Positions 37,974 to 49,521 of a DNA stretch of 64,000 nucleotides are shown here, in pieces. Every line of letters begins with the position of its first letter. Position 1 is the stretch's first letter. Source of the stretch: Alitta virens (Eukaryota > Annelida > Polychaeta > Phyllodocida > Nereididae); the NCBI GenBank assembly GCA_932294295.1, contig OW028581.1, forward strand, positions 39,275,995-39,339,994, written 5' to 3'. The position numbers were made by a program, and so were the translations under genes. Below the pieces are notes generated by a model. The model made no database searches, was not told the DNA's origin, and worked only from the letters and a program-made list of their open reading frames with translations.

Positions 37974-40900
37974 GGGCAAAGGCCAAGTTTGCCAGCAGGA
38001 AGGCCCTTCTTTTATGTGAGTATGGTTTCATTTCTTTTCTGGGAAATTATAGTGGTTAAAGTATTGCACAACTTGGCTGAAGAACTTGGGTTCAACTAAC
38101 AATCTGAGTGTATATATGCCTGAGTCTCAGTGCTACTGGCCTGAAGCTTAGCTTATATGACCAGCGAGCAGAGGCAGATGTCATGATGAGATGATGAAGC
38201 TTGGAGTATGCACTATGTTACACATGTATCACATGGGTTTGGTGGAGTCATTTACTTGCCTCAGCATAAACACCAAGTACAAGGCACATCCAATTTAACG
38301 TCTCATGTGATTGACATGCAGCTGCTGGGATGTAGTTCATGAAAAGTGTCCAGGCTTGGGAATAGAGTCTTTTCACCGAACAGCCCTGATTTCAGCAAGA
38401 CATAAGTCTTTCCTCTCCTTTTATTACTCATTTTGCTTTTCAGACACAGTAGGTAATAACTAACTGATTCAATAAATATAACTTTCTCAGAAAAATAACA
38501 AACATCAGCTAAATGTTAAAGTGTCAAATATACATTAAAGGCACTAAAAATACTGCAGCTAGGATGCACTTTGCTTAAGCCAATCACAGCCAAGGGTGGG
38601 AACTTTTTTTAGCCAATAGAATTGCAGTATTTTGTTTTAGCCACCTGGTTGAAATACAGAGAACCTTCCGTGAAAATCCACTAAATGTTGAATCCAGGAC
38701 CTTCGCAGATGGCCAGTGTGGAATTGGGTGGATGGCTTAACATAACCACTCAGTTGCATATCTCTTTGTTTCAGTCGGAGGGGGCATTGTCCTGGTAGTC
38801 TTGCTAATTGTCTTCCTGCTGTTGGGGCTCATCATGCTTGGGTCACGTGACTGCGGAGGCGGCGCCGCCATGACGGCCGCTCTGACGGGCAAATTGACGC
38901 AAGACGTTTGCATTGACGCCGTCTGCTTGGAGAGCGCGGCGTTTGTGGCCAAGAATCGTGACGTCACAATCAACCCTTGTGAAGATTTCTACAAGTACGC
39001 ATGTCAAGGCTGGCAGGTCAGTAAATGTTTGCCTAACCCCCTTGAATTACCCGTTTCTCAGAAAGGGGACGCGCAGAAAGATTTGCAACATTTTGGAACT
39101 AAAAGCTATTGAGAGGGGGGGGGGGGTCAATGAAATTAGACTTTATAGCCCTCATTTGATGGCTATAGGTGCACCATGGAATGCTGCTGAGGTGTTAACT
39201 GTGATGTAAGCTAGTATCAATGGCAGAAGTCCAGTGTTGGCTGAGCTTATTAATTGTGCAACTAGAAAGAAACTGCATAGGTCTAAACTCTTTAACCGAT
39301 CAGTTTTTCAAATGCTTTACAGCAAAAGACAGCACTTGCTGCAGAATTTGGTTATTCCTCCATCTTGGATCACCTGACTCTCGAGAATGAACAGAAGTGG
39401 AGGGCAATATTGGAAAGCCCTGTTACTTCCAATGGTCAGTTATGAACATTTTCTAAGTAGTGCTAACATTCGCAGGTATTCTAATGTATTTATTGGAATA
39501 CATGTTATAGCAAGACAATGAATAAATCAATAGGAATCACTCTTAAGATATCAGTATTAAAGTCACCCATTATCAATAAGTGTGTCTATCTGGTCCATCA
39601 GGTGCCCCAGCCTCAGAACGGAAGTTAAAGGACTTTTTCGGGAAATGTCTCCATGACTACGGACGCAATGACGATGGCGCCGACCTGGTGGAGGCCATCA
39701 GAACTAATGTGGGTGGGTGGTATGTGTTCGACACCCAGGCTTGGAATTCGGTGAGTGGACATGGAATAACAGAACTACTACTATATCATGATACTTTAAT
39801 GGAAACCAATAATCCGTTTGTCTTTTCTCCAGAATTGGAACTTGGATCGAGCCGTAGCAAATGTCCATGTGGAATTATTGGTCGGAATTCTTTTTGATTA
39901 TGCCATCTGGCCAGACTCTACTGGAGTCAGAAACAACATTCTTACCGTGAGTTTCTGACGTCAAGCAACCCACAAATAGTGTTAATTAATCTACCCGTTG
40001 TAGGGCCTACTATGGCCAACAGTTTTGATGAATTCAGCCAATTGTTTCATGAACTTTTTCTTTGACAGATCATGCCGGAACCCACAGGGATGGTCGGTAG
40101 GGACTACACTGACCCCAACAAGGGTGATGTGAGTTCAGTTCAAACAATATTTTCTACGATTTTAATAACTTTTGCAAGTTTCGAAGAACTTTTCTTTAGC
40201 AGAAATCATAGAATTAATATAATCTGGAGAACGTCATGTGGATCCAGGCCTCCCATTGGATGAGGGTAAGGCAGTCCCTCAACCAATGACAGTCCAGGAT
40301 TCAGGTGACGTCTGCCATAACTTCCCATAAGACAAGTCCTGCTACCTTTGAACCAGGGTTGTCCTAATTTAACTGTACAATTATGATGTCATACAGATCA
40401 GAAGAGCTTACAAGAAGTACATAAAGACAGTTGGAGGGCTGTTGCTAAGAGACGCCAACATCACTATGACGTCATCAGAACGAGAGGCGCGTCTTCTGAC
40501 GTTCGTTAATGACGTCATGGATCACGAGGGACGTTTAGCTGAGGTCAGACGACATTCCTTATTTTAATAAACTTGTGTTTTATTTAAAAAAAAATTGTTT
40601 TGAAGACATAGTTTATGTATAGGAAAATATATAAAATTAACAAATGGAATTTACGATTGTATTTAGGCCTATTTGCAATTAAAACCTTTTGTTTATCTCA
40701 ATTAGTTCAGGAAGTTTTGTTTTAAAATTTAGATATGTAGCACAGATTGATTGAATATATATTGGTTTTTATTGACATGTGGATAATATACATCATCAAT
40801 ACTGACAGTTATATTAAAAAAGAATTTACATTTGTGTGCATGCTATAGCATATCGTAGACTTGCAAGTATAATGTATGGCATATTTTAAGAATAATATTG

Positions 40901-43900
40901 AGTAAATGTTTTTTTTGCAGTATAACCAAGATGTCGAATATGTAACTGTGAGAACTACTCTGGCTGAACTGGCCAGAAATTACTCTGAGGTAAGAGCCAT
41001 TATGAAGTGACTGACTTTGTAGAATACTTGCCTCAATAATTAGCAAAGCAACTAATGGGCCAAATGTTAAGTTGATTCTTTTCAATCCAGATACACTGGG
41101 TTCAAATTCTGAGCACAGTATTCACCCACGCTGGCATTTCATCCTCTACAAAAGTCCAAGTGAACAAACCAGGTTACTTCAGGGTTCTCAATGATGCACT
41201 GAGGAATGAGGGATCCAACAGAGACAGGTATGGAATGATGATCAATATTTCCATGTAATAGATGAAGATATTCATCTATATGAAGAGCCTTGTAGATCGA
41301 CTCAAACATTTCAGCCAATGAAGATACTTTGCAAACTATGACGTCATTCACATGTGCCAAACAAAGATTGACATTGTGTCATGTATACATTTGGTACATG
41401 GTCGATATCATGCAATATATATATATATACATCATTTTGTATATCTATGCCACGGGATATTTTAATAAAAAATGTAGCACTTCGAAAAGAAAATTATCAC
41501 AAACTACACAGGGTGCGGCCTAAAAACTTGCACCAGCATCTCCCTCTTTCGGGACAGCTCCAGATTAAACAAATGCTTATGAAGTCTTTTAAATTTTTGC
41601 CACATTTAGTCAGGGATAAAAGCAATTGAAAATTGTGATATAATTAATCTTATGATGTCAGACAATATCAGTGTCTGATTATTGAGAGGGTGCATGCTGC
41701 AGGGCTTGTTCTGAGTGACACAAGTCAAATTTCTGTCTGCTTGCTTGGTGTCTCTAGTTGCAGAAAAGTTTACAAATAAGATATTTCCTAGTTACTACAC
41801 CTCTGAAGCCACAGAAAATATAATATTTGCCCATATTCCTCCTTCAGTATTTTTTTATGCATGCATATATATATTATGGTATTAGATGAAAAGAAGGTTG
41901 GTCCCAATTTTGATCCAGCAAGGTAATAAAATTGAAACAGAAATATAATGGCATTCCAGAGAACTATTTGAATCTCCAACTTATCTGGTAATAATCACAT
42001 GATTTTCCAGGAGGACGGGCCAGTTAATTTGACAGGAAAGGGCGGCAATGCTCTACCGTCTTATTAAACATGAATCTATTTGCCCTATTTGTGGGGGCAA
42101 AGGTCAAGACAAGTGTCTGTAACACATCTGTATGATCAGTGGCATAATCTACTGCTTGTATTAGACAGGCCGAGGTGAAAATGACTCGAAGGTGTGATAA
42201 GTGTTCATGTGCTATATTTAGATCCATATTATCTATCATTCTTGAGGAAACAAGAAAATATATTCATAAAGATAATCAAGGACTATTATTACTTTCATTT
42301 GTATGATTGCAGCTGCATGCGATAACTGCCAATTGAGGTAATAACAAAAGAGGTAGCAGTAGCTGCTAGTGCAAGTTTTTATGCCGCACCCTGTATAATA
42401 CCCACAGGAAGAAGTGGTTGGCCTTATATTTTTGCAGCAGATAGGGCTTATCAGCAGATGCCAAGATAATGTGTAAAGGATGAAGCAACCTATCAATGAA
42501 GGCTGGATTCGAACCCACGACCCAGTGGTTGTCAGCCCACACGGTACCACTGAGCTAAGCCCCTGCTTGGAAGAAGTACTTCAGTGACTTATCACACCTA
42601 AAAAATCAGTCTGATAATTATTTTCATTGTGAATGTCAAGTGAATTTCCTTTTTCTTCAGAATTTTAAACAACTTCATCGTATGGCGAATCGCCAGTGTT
42701 TACACTAGCGTTCTTTCTTGGGAATATCGTAATGCACGATACGACTACATCAATGCTCGGACCGGATACACCGAGTTCCCGAATAGTTGGGAATCGTGTA
42801 TGTGGATGACGAAGAGTCGCTTAGGTCTTGCCATGGCCGCCTTGTTCGTGAATAAACATATTGACAAAGAATCTCCAGATGCTGTAAGAAACAAAACTTA
42901 TTACTTTATTAATTTCTTTTTCATTTAATTAATCAAATAGTCAAGCTGTATGGTATACTAACACTCGCCTAATAAAATAAAATGAAATCAAAACACAGAA
43001 AAGAGTATGCAACCCCCAAAAAATTAGTAGAGCTCTGTATGATATTATTTGACAAAAATTTGCACCTTACTGTTCAATGAAATGGTACTCTATTTTTGTT
43101 GAGAGTGACTTGCGAAGTACATCCATTTATTTAATCTTCTAGTAAAGTGCTGTGCAAAAGTCTTGAGCCATCCTCAAATTGATGCTGGAGCAAGGACATA
43201 CATTTTATACGTGATTATTGTGTTGCCTGCAGGATTAAACAAACTTATGAATTACAGATATAGTAAAATAGAAAACAATGTAAGAGAAAAAAGCTTGTTT
43301 CTTCTGGGTTAATTCTGTTATTTGGTATTGTCCCCATTTTACATAAAACTGCAGGAACTGGCTCTTAGAGGCTGCCCAGTAATTTTACAGAAATTCTGTC
43401 CTAACATCATTAAAAGGTACCTCAAACACAAATACAAGTTGTAAAACTTTTATTACAAGCATAGGGCAGGATAACTTGTTTAGATGAAGGTCTGCATGTG
43501 AGCAAATAACGAATAATGCATTGAGGTGGCTCAAGACTTTTACACAGTGCTGTATACTGTAAATCCTTTAAAAGTGTCTTGCACTCGCTCCTTCAAGTTC
43601 AAGTTCAGTTTATTAGTTATTTTGCATCACATGGTACAATTATTACAATGATTATGAATGATTTATGTAATTAGGGCTTTGATTAATGGTCAATTCTCAT
43701 AATTGATGTGATGCCGGGTGTCCACCAAACCTTTGCTAGCTGTTGTGGTGTCCACCCTATGAACAGGTGATGTGAATATGATGATGGCTATGGTAAAAAC
43801 TATTGGATGAAGGAATCAGTTCTTAATAAGACAAATTGTATCGTCTAATAGCTGTCTAAAGAATTTGTAAAAATTACAGTTAGGTTTGTATATATTTATG

Positions 43901-46900
43901 ACAGATACAGACACTAGTGGGTGACCTGAGGGCATCTACCGTCCAGAAGGTCGATGGGTTCAAATGGATGGATGACCAAACTAAAGCCACTGCTAAATAT
44001 AAGGTGAGAATATTGGATCAATGCTATCTGCCGACTTTACATTTTATACCATTGGTAGGCTAATCTTGCAGGGTTTAAGAGCTCACACCAGTGCCATCAC
44101 TGTGGTTGTTTTTTGTACGTAGTTAAACTTGAGTGGGGTTAGGCATTGGTGGTCCATTTTAGCTACCTCATGATGCTGAAATGACTGTTTGTCGTTTTCT
44201 TTGCAGTTGTCTAATATGGATATAATAGTTGGATTTCCAGACATTATCAAGGATGCAGATAGATTTGAAGCTTTATATGATCAGGTTTGGCTGTGTATTC
44301 ATATCCTTCATTGTCCATATCAAACTATATACCTATAACATAAAAATATGATAAATTCATAACCGTATGAGAACACTATGACATTGAAAGTATTCTCCGT
44401 TTTGCAGTTAAACGTGAACAAGAGTGAGAGCTTTTTAAAGAACATCATGTACTCAAATGAGTTTATGAGATACCAAATTTCTCATGAGATCACAGAAGAC
44501 TACAAAGACAGTATGTGGAGATATTCTGTGCTCCATTCAGGTCAGTACAATACAATACAATACAATGCAATACAATGCTATGTAATATAATACAATACAA
44601 TATAAGACAATACAATGCAATGCAATACAATACAATATAGTACAATACAATATAAGACAATACAATGCAATACAATATAATACGATACTATACAATGCAA
44701 TACAATACAATGCAATGCAATACAATACAATATAGTACAATACAATATAAGACAATACAATGCAATACAATATAATACGATACTATACAATGCAATACAA
44801 TACAATACAATACAATGCAATGCAATACAATATGATACAATATAATACAATATGATACAATATAATATAATATAATACAATATAATACAGTACAATACAA
44901 TATAATGCAATACAATACAATATACAATACAGTACAATATAATACATATATAATATGCAATATAATACAATATAATGCCATACAAGACTATACAATACAA
45001 TACAATATAATACATAATAATACAAAATTATACATATAATACAATATAATACATATAATACATATAATACAGTATAATACAATAAAATCGTTACTATCCT
45101 CACTTGGGAAATTTGACACGCATAGTACAGTATTGTAATACATGTAGTAGAAAAGCTTAAGATTTGGTCATGTTAGATAGTCTGATTGGGCCCTTATTGG
45201 AGATGGAATAAAACATTTTAGACTTGTATTTGTTTTTGCTTGGAATGTCTCCTTGATGGTAAAGATTGAAACATTTGGGCTGAAGGATTATCTTCTTTTG
45301 CTTCCGGAAAACTGGTTTTCATAGAAAGAAAGCCTGGAATAATAGAAACTTAATCATTGCAGTCACTAAATCTTGTTTCATTAAACCTAAAACACAATCC
45401 TACCTTTATTCTATGTCTTAATATCTTTCTTGGTAGGCCTTGGAGTTCGGCCAGTGTATTACTGGTTCTACAACAGCATGATGGTCCCCCCTGGAGCTCT
45501 GGTCTTCCCCATGTATGGCAAACAGGTGCGAGGATTATCCTATTACATGGCATTATATTACAACTACAGGCCACCATTCCGCATTGACTTTATTTGATTT
45601 TGACAGTTTACTATGTCATAAAATTAAAAGCGCTGTGAAATAAATTAACGTGTGCAACTTAGCAAAAAAGTAGCATATGAAATATTAATCATATCATGTG
45701 TTCTGTAATTTTGTATGATTTCAGCTGTCCAAAGCCATGGTATATGGTGGTATGGGTCATTTCATCGGAGAAAGATTAGTGCATTCTTTTGACTCCATCG
45801 GTAGGTCATCTATATTCCATCCATTTTGTCACATTAAATTCATTCAACTTCATTCAGAAATAGTTTCATTATTTGTATTTTATTAAAGTCCTAACATATT
45901 CATTATCTTATCTTATCTTATCTTGTCTTATCTTTCCTGTCTTGTCTTATCTTATCTTATTTTTGCTGTCTTGTCTTGTTTTGTCTTGTTTTGTCTTGTT
46001 TTGCCTTGTCTTGTCTTGTCTTGTCTTATCTTGTCTTATCTTGGCTGTCTTGTCTTGTTTTGTCTTATCTTTCCTGTCTTGTCTTATCTTGTCTTATCTT
46101 ATCTTATCTTTCCTGTCTTGTCTTATCTTGTCTTATCTTATCTTTCCTGTCTTGTCTTGTCTTATCTTATCTTGTCTTATCTTTGCTTTATTGTCTTATC
46201 GTCTGCTTGTTCGTTCCATTTCAGGGCGTCACGTGATCAATGGCACTTACAACATGTGGTGGAGCGAGAGCACACAGAGCAAGTACGAGAACGTCACCAA
46301 GTGTTTAGTCGACTTCTACAAGAACAGGAAAGCTGGGCCTTACCTGGTTGATGGGGAGTACAAAACTGTGAGTTTGCTTAATATATAGGTTTTTTTACTT
46401 TGTTTCTTTCAGTTAGGTAAGCGTTTTGTTGAAATTAGTACTGTATAATTTTTAGACATGGTTTTTAGAAATAGATTTGACTGTTCCTCTTAAGTCTCAA
46501 ATGCCTGTAGGTGATTTATCAATTGCATAATTATTTTTCAGGTTGAAGTTGATGGCACGAGTCAAATGCTCCGAGCTATTGCCAAAACATACGGTCTGCA
46601 AATTGCTTTCCAGGTATGCTGTTATTAAAATGATAAATATAAATGCAATATCATGTTGTAAGCGATGTCATGTACTGAATTTTGGTTTATTCAATTCATT
46701 GGATACTAACGGTATAAATTCTGACTCGCAGAAATGGCTACTTTGGCAGTTTTACAAAAATAACACAGGTCGACTGTCTACTACATATACAAGTTTTATT
46801 TACAGACATATCAGGAGAAAGCCATTAATCTGCCCCAGCAACTTCTACCTGGGGTGAACTTGACCAAGGAACAGTTGTTTTTCGTTTCATCTGCACAGGT

Positions 46901-47684
46901 ATGTTACAAAATAGGCCCTTTCTTTTAGTGCAGCTATCAATCGGTATCAGCTGTTCTTATTAATAGAGAACTGAGTTTGGCAAAAGTGCCACAGATGTTG
47001 GCTAATTGATTTGTGCTCTTTATAGGCACTATCGCAGTGGTCCGTTTTTCTTCAACGTTGACAAAATAATAAATTAGTTGCAGCTGGAGTTACAGTCGTC
47101 GCCCAATAATTCGACCACACCTACTGCAAAATATTATAAACCAAAGATTGATTACCTTAAGAAATATACTTTTATTTTTCCTCAGGTGCAATGTAGCAAG
47201 AGAAGAGATATGGAATCTTATTTCTTGGCTACTGGGGGAATACTGCCTGATGATATGTTGTAAGTAAATGATAAATATGGAGGCCTAGCTGGCAATTTCT
47301 TGCTTCTTTCTTGACATCCTTACACATAATAATGATATTTCTACACAATTGTGCCACAGTTTTTAGCATTAATTTAATTAGAATCTGAATATTTTATTGT
47401 CACAAAAACGTCACATATTCATTACAGTAATATCATTCAGCAACTTTAGTTCATTTACAAAATTATACTATTTAAAAGTTAATGTTAAAGGGGTCACCCC
47501 AAAGACAAACGTTTGTCGCTATCAGGGAGCCACGCCAAATTGACAATTTCACAAATGCATCAAATGCCTTTTTTCTGATTTTAGGGTAAACGGAATAGTA
47601 GCCCAGAACCCGGACTTCCACAAAGCCTTCAACTGTCCAGACAACTCGCCCCTCAAGCCAAAAGCATTTTGTCCTCTAGTTTAG
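37974..47684 (+). CDS. M13 (neprilysin-family) membrane protein, predicted inactive
   Basis: Twenty exons with matching phases: 37974-38015, 38775-39016, 39323-39434, 39602-39750, 39833-39946, 40069-40128, 40397-40543, 40921-40989, 41091-41227, 42661-42883, 43905-44003, 44207-44284, 44408-44540, 45437-45525, 45725-45800, 46225-46367, 46542-46613, 46806-46898, 47186-47259, 47585-47684 (TAG). About 750 aa is recovered, near the family's usual length; only the first exon is missing. Order: basic cytosolic tail (AKAKFASRKALLL), one TM helix (IVLVVLLIVFLLLGLIML), then a large ectodomain with hallmark PCEDFYKYACQGW. In active members HExxH, ExxxD and a late His bind zinc or drive catalysis. Here HExxH is ERLVH (45770-45784), ENIAD is RAIAK (46572-46586), the late His is Asn (47631), NAFY is YWFY, and the terminal CxxW is CPLV. 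The fold is probably kept; peptidase activity is not expected. Confidence 0.9.
38080..38360 (-). mobile_element. SINE, minus strand, interrupted by a MITE
   Basis: Family body in reverse (ACTTGCCTCAGCATAAACACC near 38256; GGGATGTAGTTCATGAAAAG near 38327). The head continues after the MITE as TTGAATCCAGGACCTTCGCAG at 38688-38720. Confidence 0.6.
38361..38683. mobile_element. 326-base MITE, copy 2, inside a SINE
   Basis: Closely matches 13621-13946 over its whole length. SINE sequence flanks it on both sides and joins cleanly when the MITE is removed, so it inserted after the SINE. It ends about 90 bases before the M13 TM exon. Confidence 0.7.
41507..42395. mobile_element. mariner-like non-autonomous element in M13 intron
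   Basis: The left end reads ACAGGGTGCGGCCTAAAAAC and the right end, reversed, reads ACAGGGTGCGGCATAAAAAC, each flanked by TA. That is the form of Tc1/mariner termini with TA target duplication. No transposase frame. It lies in the intron 41228-42660. Confidence 0.6.
42480..42568 (-). mobile_element. tRNA-like SINE head
   Basis: Reversed, it reads GCTTAGCTCAGTGGTACCG (A box) and GGTTCGAATCCAGCC (B box) at tRNA spacing. The anticodon stem pairs poorly and SINE-like sequence follows, so it is called a SINE head, not a tRNA gene. Confidence 0.55.
43145..43552. mobile_element. Tc1/mariner-like MITE in M13 intron
   Basis: About 408 bases between TA sites. The left end has GTGCAAAAGTCTTGAGCCA and the right end has its reverse complement (TGGCTCAAGACTTTTACAC). 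AT-rich interior, no protein. Confidence 0.65.
43590..43830 (-). mobile_element. possible LINE 3' tail, minus strand
   Basis: CAAGTTCAAGTTCAGTTTATT looks like the reversed short-repeat tail of a LINE, followed by non-coding sequence. No ORF is recognisable. Confidence 0.3.
44544..45090. repeat. (ATACA)n pentanucleotide array
   Basis: About 550 bases of imperfect TACAA units with TATAA, TGCAA and TACGA variants. It starts four bases after the exon donor at 44540. The long minus-strand YIVLYCIVLY-type frames are translations of this repeat. Confidence 0.9.
45900..46200. repeat. (CTTAT/CTTGT)n pentanucleotide array
   Basis: Imperfect TCTTA/TCTTG units in the intron before the exon at 46225. 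The plus-strand LSCLVLSYL-type frames are repeat translations. Confidence 0.9.
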
Positions 47685-47697
47685 TTAAAGTCATTGA

Positions 47698-47703
47698 AAT
47701 AAA
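47698..47703 (+). terminator. poly(A) signal of the M13 gene
   Basis: AATAAA 14 bases after the stop codon. Another AATAAA lies at 48162. The first would give a very short 3' UTR. Confidence 0.5.
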
Positions 47704-48192
47704 TGTTTAGTTAAATTATTTCCTATGAGAAAATTGCACTTTTCCAACAATGCTAAAGATATAATTAAATCTGAAATCTGAGAAATTGTAAATGGTTTCC
47801 ATGGGACCAGAGAGATTGTGTGCTTGACAGATGTCTTGAAAATGTGTCTGCAAATCATGCGAATTATTTAAATGCATCATTGCTTGTGAGGTGTTGTAAA
47901 AATGTCTCAGCAATTTTGTAGATTAATTAGATACATAATTTCTTGTAATGTGTGGAATCGGACAAATTTGCCAATTGATTAAATTCGTCATTTCTGCATG
48001 TAACACTATAAGATTGTATATAAGTGAAGTGTAAGTGTCCAAAGTTTCTCATGGTCAGTTTTTATTCTCATTCGTCACTGTGCAGCCATTACATTAAATA
48101 GATAACAAAACAAATCGGATGTTTATTGTTGTCTATATTTGCCTCTCGGCATTTTATTCAAAATAAATCTCATAACAGATATGAATGATGTC

Positions 48193-48458
48193 GACTCCAG
48201 GCCCGTAGCCAGGCTGAGGGACAAATTAACCAATTTTTTGGCAAAATTGGCAATATAAATTTTTGTTTGATGGACTTTTTTTTTAATATAACATTTGTGA
48301 CTTGCCTTTGTACATACACTAAAGGAAAACTATTGAGTGTACATCTCTTACTTCCAATTAGTTTGGAAGTTATAAGCCTATTGAACTTGTGGAAGTGAAG
48401 GCAATGAAAGTAGGATTTCGCCTCCTCTATTTTTGAAGTCTGGCTACGGCCCTGGAGT
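48193..48458. mobile_element. GGCCGTAGCC MITE, copy 1
   Basis: A 266-base element with inverted ends: left GACTCCAGGCCCGTAGCC, right end reversed GACTCCAGGGCCGTAGCC. Interior matches 61764-62036. Confidence 0.7.
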
Positions 48459-48597
48459 CTCTGGCACACTGACGCCAACTGCAGATGAATACTTCACTAT
48501 AAAGGCTTTACTGATGAGGTGACCTTAAAGCGAGGTTATTTAGTATATTATAAGCTCCACATTTTTGGTGAACGATTTTCATGCAAAAATATCCAGC

Positions 48598-49503
48598 TCA
48601 AGGTTCCAGAAGAGCAGGAGTAGTTGGACTTGAGGTCAAATTCAGTAACACTTTGGTGTCAGTGTAATTGCGCAAAACTGTGGTGGTTTCAGTGACGTCA
48701 CTACAACTCGTGTGTTCATTGATGAAGTTGATGATGGTGAAAAACAACGAAATGACAACAATCATCATGACGATGTAGAAAATGAGTTGGAACTTGTAAA
48801 AAGCCGGAGCAACGGAGTAATAATTGCAAATAAGTCCGTTTTGTGATTTTTTGCCTCCGCATAATCCTTCAGAGGCGTGGAAGTCCAAGTCGTCCAAAGT
48901 GCAGCAACAATGCCGAAGAGCAAGCAAGGAAATCCGCAACATACTACAGACGGCAACAATAAAAACAACAGCCTCTCCGAAAGATGTATAGAAGTCGCAA
49001 TAAGGCACTGTTCCGGCATAGATATATACAGACAATATCATAATATCTTGGACTAAAATCTCAGCGATGTAAAACCAATCAGTTATTTGGTCCATTAACA
49101 AGTAAACTTTGAGAAAATCGTTAAAAATGCTGATTTTAGTGTTGCAAATAGCCACATGGTGATCGCACATTAAAACGACCTGAATAACAACATTGACTAA
49201 CTCATAAACAGCGCAGACTGCACCAATCACACAGGCCACAAAATAAGCTGTAGAGGCGCTGCTATTCGTGGTATCACGTATTCTTGCGTAGTTAGTCCAA
49301 TTGCAACACGTCACTGTTATTTGTACACATAATGAGATGACGTAGAGGGCAAGTTTTGCTTGCCAATAACAACAGTAATCTCTATCTCCATGATTAGTTT
49401 GAACAGCTGCGTCTGTTGCCTCTACATATCTGGATCCCTGTCGCCCTCTGGTGAGTTGTATTGCATCCCCGGGGATCACCCTTGTCCCTGCACGTGGTCC
49501 CAT
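48598..49503 (-). CDS. intronless orphan five-TM protein
   Basis: An uninterrupted 301-codon frame. A hydrophilic N-terminus (1-43) is followed by five hydrophobic segments at about 48-66, 85-112, 143-163, 175-197 and 237-261. Cys clusters occur at helix edges (CCYW, TCCNW, HCCC). The loop around 205-230 has GLCGGKKSQNGLIC. The Thr/Ser-rich tail has several N-x-S/T sites, which would suit an extracellular tail. The layout recalls voltage-sensor or TRP-like transmembrane bundles, but no pore or signature motif is seen, so no family is named. The start ATG is preceded by T-rich then CRE sequence, with no acceptor, so a single-exon gene fits. Codon use looks like a real gene. Confidence 0.6.
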   Translation of the reverse strand: MGPRAGTRVIPGDAIQLTRGRQGSRYVEATDAAVQTNHGDRDYCCYWQAKLALYVISLCVQITVTCCNWTNYARIRDTTNSSASTAYFVACVIGAVCAVYELVNVVIQVVLMCDHHVAICNTKISIFNDFLKVYLLMDQITDWFYIAEILVQDIMILSVYIYAGTVPYCDFYTSFGEAVVFIVAVCSMLRISLLALRHCCCTLDDLDFHASEGLCGGKKSQNGLICNYYSVAPAFYKFQLIFYIVMMIVVISLFFTIINFINEHTSCSDVTETTTVLRNYTDTKVLLNLTSSPTTPALLEP

Positions 49504-49513
49504 GGGAAAATTG

Positions 49514-49521
49514 TGACGTCA
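49514..49521. promoter_or_regulatory. CRE-like site TGACGTCA
   Basis: A full palindromic CRE about 11 bases upstream of the ATG of the five-TM gene. Its closeness to the ATG suggests either a very short 5' UTR or a chance match. Confidence 0.35.

Noticed and set aside
42480..42568. Possible functional tRNA gene
   Set aside because: A and B boxes fit but the anticodon stem pairs poorly and SINE sequence follows.
44490..45103. Several long minus-strand frames rich in Tyr, Ile, Val, Leu and Cys
   Set aside because: They are translations of the (ATACA)n array in an intron; all frames of a stop-free pentanucleotide repeat are open.
45873..46236. Plus-strand frames of repeated Leu-Ser-Cys that look like membrane helices
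   Set aside because: They translate the (CTTAT/CTTGT)n array; only the end of one frame overlaps the real exon at 46225.
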